Shown one piece after another: positions 5,213 to 6,183 of a DNA stretch of 6,183 bases (positions are counted from its first letter, which is position 1; every line of letters begins with the position of its first letter). A program made the translations under genes and the position numbers. The notes beneath the pieces were generated by a model. That model searched no databases, was not told the DNA's origin, and saw only the letters and a program-made list of their open reading frames with translations. The stretch comes from Microbacteriaceae bacterium (GTDB lineage: Bacteria > Actinomycetota > Actinomycetes > Actinomycetales > Microbacteriaceae): NCBI GenBank assembly GCA_947447385.1, contig CANFKN010000076.1:1-6183 (forward strand), in the 5' to 3' direction.

Positions 5213-6183
5213 ATGTCACGCGAACAACGCAAAGCCGAAGCAGCAGCTTCAGCCGTCAGCGGTGTAATGACCCACCGCCAAATCATGATGGTGCTATTCG
5301 GCCTCATGGCCGGCATGTTCCTCTCAGCTCTAGACCAGAGCGTCGTGGGAACAGCCATCACCACCATCGCCAACGACCTCAAAGGTCTAGACGTTCAGGC
5401 TTGGGTAACCACCGCCTACCTCATCACCTCAACCATCGCCACCCCGATCTATGGCAAGCTCGGTGACCTCTTCGGTCGCCGCCGCCTGTTCATTATTGCC
5501 ATCACAGTTTTCGTGGTCGGCTCAATCGCAGCCGGTTTCTCGCAGTCGATGTATGAACTTGCCGGCTGGCGCGCCCTTCAGGGTGTTGGCGCTGGTGGTT
5601 TGTTCTCACTTGCGATGACCATTTTGGCCGACATCGTGCCGCCCCGCGAACGTGCGAAATACATGGGTATGTTCCTTGCCGTGTTCGCCACCTCGTCAGT
5701 TCTTGGCCCGCTAATCGGTGGCCTTTTCGCTGGTGTTCCTGAAATTCTTTGGATCACCGGCTGGCGCTGGGTTTTCTTGATCAACCTGCCAATCGGCATC
5801 GCGGCCCTGATTTTTGTGGTGTCTTATCTGCATGTTCCGCACCACCCAAAGAGTGGCCGCATCGACTGGTGGGGTGCCCTCACCATCACTGTCGCCGTGA
5901 TTCCGATTCTTATCGCAGCTCAAGAGGGTCAAGCATGGGGCTGGTGGAGCGCGTTCAACCAAGACGCAGCTGGCAACCTAGCAAACCCTGGAACGATTCC
6001 GCTTTACATCGTTGCGGTCATCGGCATCGTCACCTTCTTGCTGGCTGAACGTCGCATGGGTGAAGACGCGCTATTGCCATTCAGCCTCTTCAAGTCGAGC
6101 ACCTTCACCATGTCAACCATCTTGGGTGTTGTGGTTGGTGCCGGCATGTTCGGTGGCATGATGACTCTGCCTTTGATTCTGCA
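5213..6183 (+). CDS. MFS multidrug efflux transporter, DHA2 (EmrB/QacA) family, 3' end outside the window
   Basis: Probable proton-driven exporter of drugs or other toxic compounds in the cytoplasmic membrane. The first 323 codons are visible with no stop. A short charged N-terminus (MSREQRKAEA) precedes TM1 (about 24-44), which ends in LDQSVVGTAITTIANDL, the family's L-D-x-T-x-V-N-x-A-type motif. Motif A, GKLGDLFGRRRL (81-92), lies between TM2 and TM3; motif B, RALQGVGAGG (120-129), is in TM4; and motif C, GPLIGG (165-170), typical of antiporters, is in TM5. Further TM segments lie near 182-206, 217-236, 262-279 and 298-323. Nine segments by this point fit the 14-TM DHA2 class, whose members are usually about 450-550 residues or longer. 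ATG 5213 follows only a weak GAG (5205-5207); an in-frame GTG at 5207 is an alternative start. Substrate cannot be read from the sequence. Confidence 0.93.
   Translation, partial: MSREQRKAEAAASAVSGVMTHRQIMMVLFGLMAGMFLSALDQSVVGTAITTIANDLKGLDVQAWVTTAYLITSTIATPIYGKLGDLFGRRRLFIIAITVFVVGSIAAGFSQSMYELAGWRALQGVGAGGLFSLAMTILADIVPPRERAKYMGMFLAVFATSSVLGPLIGGLFAGVPEILWITGWRWVFLINLPIGIAALIFVVSYLHVPHHPKSGRIDWWGALTITVAVIPILIAAQEGQAWGWWSAFNQDAAGNLANPGTIPLYIVAVIGIVTFLLAERRMGEDALLPFSLFKSSTFTMSTILGVVVGAGMFGGMMTLPLIL

Noticed and set aside
5749..6048. 99-codon plus-strand frame inside the MFS gene
   Set aside because: Out-of-frame shadow; the continuous frame from 5213 carries all the transporter motifs through this stretch.

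Overview
The window comes from an actinobacterium, most likely a Microbacteriaceae-type organism. G+C is moderate by eye (about the low to mid 50s), well below most soil Microbacteriaceae, so a small-genome freshwater 'Luna'-type lineage (Rhodoluna/Aquiluna-like) is a reasonable guess. The guess rests on protein style (the actinobacterial PheA and Pgm sequences) and on a dagK-pheA-pgm neighbourhood that I recall from this family; no search was run.

Layout: (1) 1-996 (+) is the 3' part of a diacylglycerol/lipid kinase gene that enters from the left edge. (2) 997-1132 is an AT-rich intergenic stretch with palindromes and a tandem array of 23-bp units that runs into the ribosome binding site of the next gene. 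(3) 1133-2392 (+) is an AAA-type ATPase with a C-terminal DUF4143 (PD-(D/E)XK-like) domain. It looks like a mobile or orphan insertion among housekeeping genes. (4) 2421-3404 (-) is prephenate dehydratase, pheA, convergent with the ATPase and with a small tandem duplication at its 3' end. (5) 3434-5056 (+) is phosphoglucomutase, pgm, divergent from pheA with only 29 bp between start codons. (6) 5057-5212 is a structured leader with a 20-bp tandem repeat, a possible 4-codon leader peptide and two hairpins. (7) 5213-6183 (+) is the 5' part of a 14-TM-type MFS drug efflux gene that leaves at the right edge. No stretch over 300 bases lacks a gene, and I saw no rRNA, tRNA, CRISPR array or insertion sequence.

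The genes do not form one pathway. The lipid kinase serves membrane lipid turnover, PheA serves phenylalanine synthesis, and Pgm links glucose-6-phosphate to glucose-1-phosphate for glycogen and cell-surface sugars. The ATPase is of unknown function and the MFS protein is a probable proton-driven exporter. The parts most worth a second look are regulatory: the 23-bp array before the ATPase, and the leader before the efflux gene.
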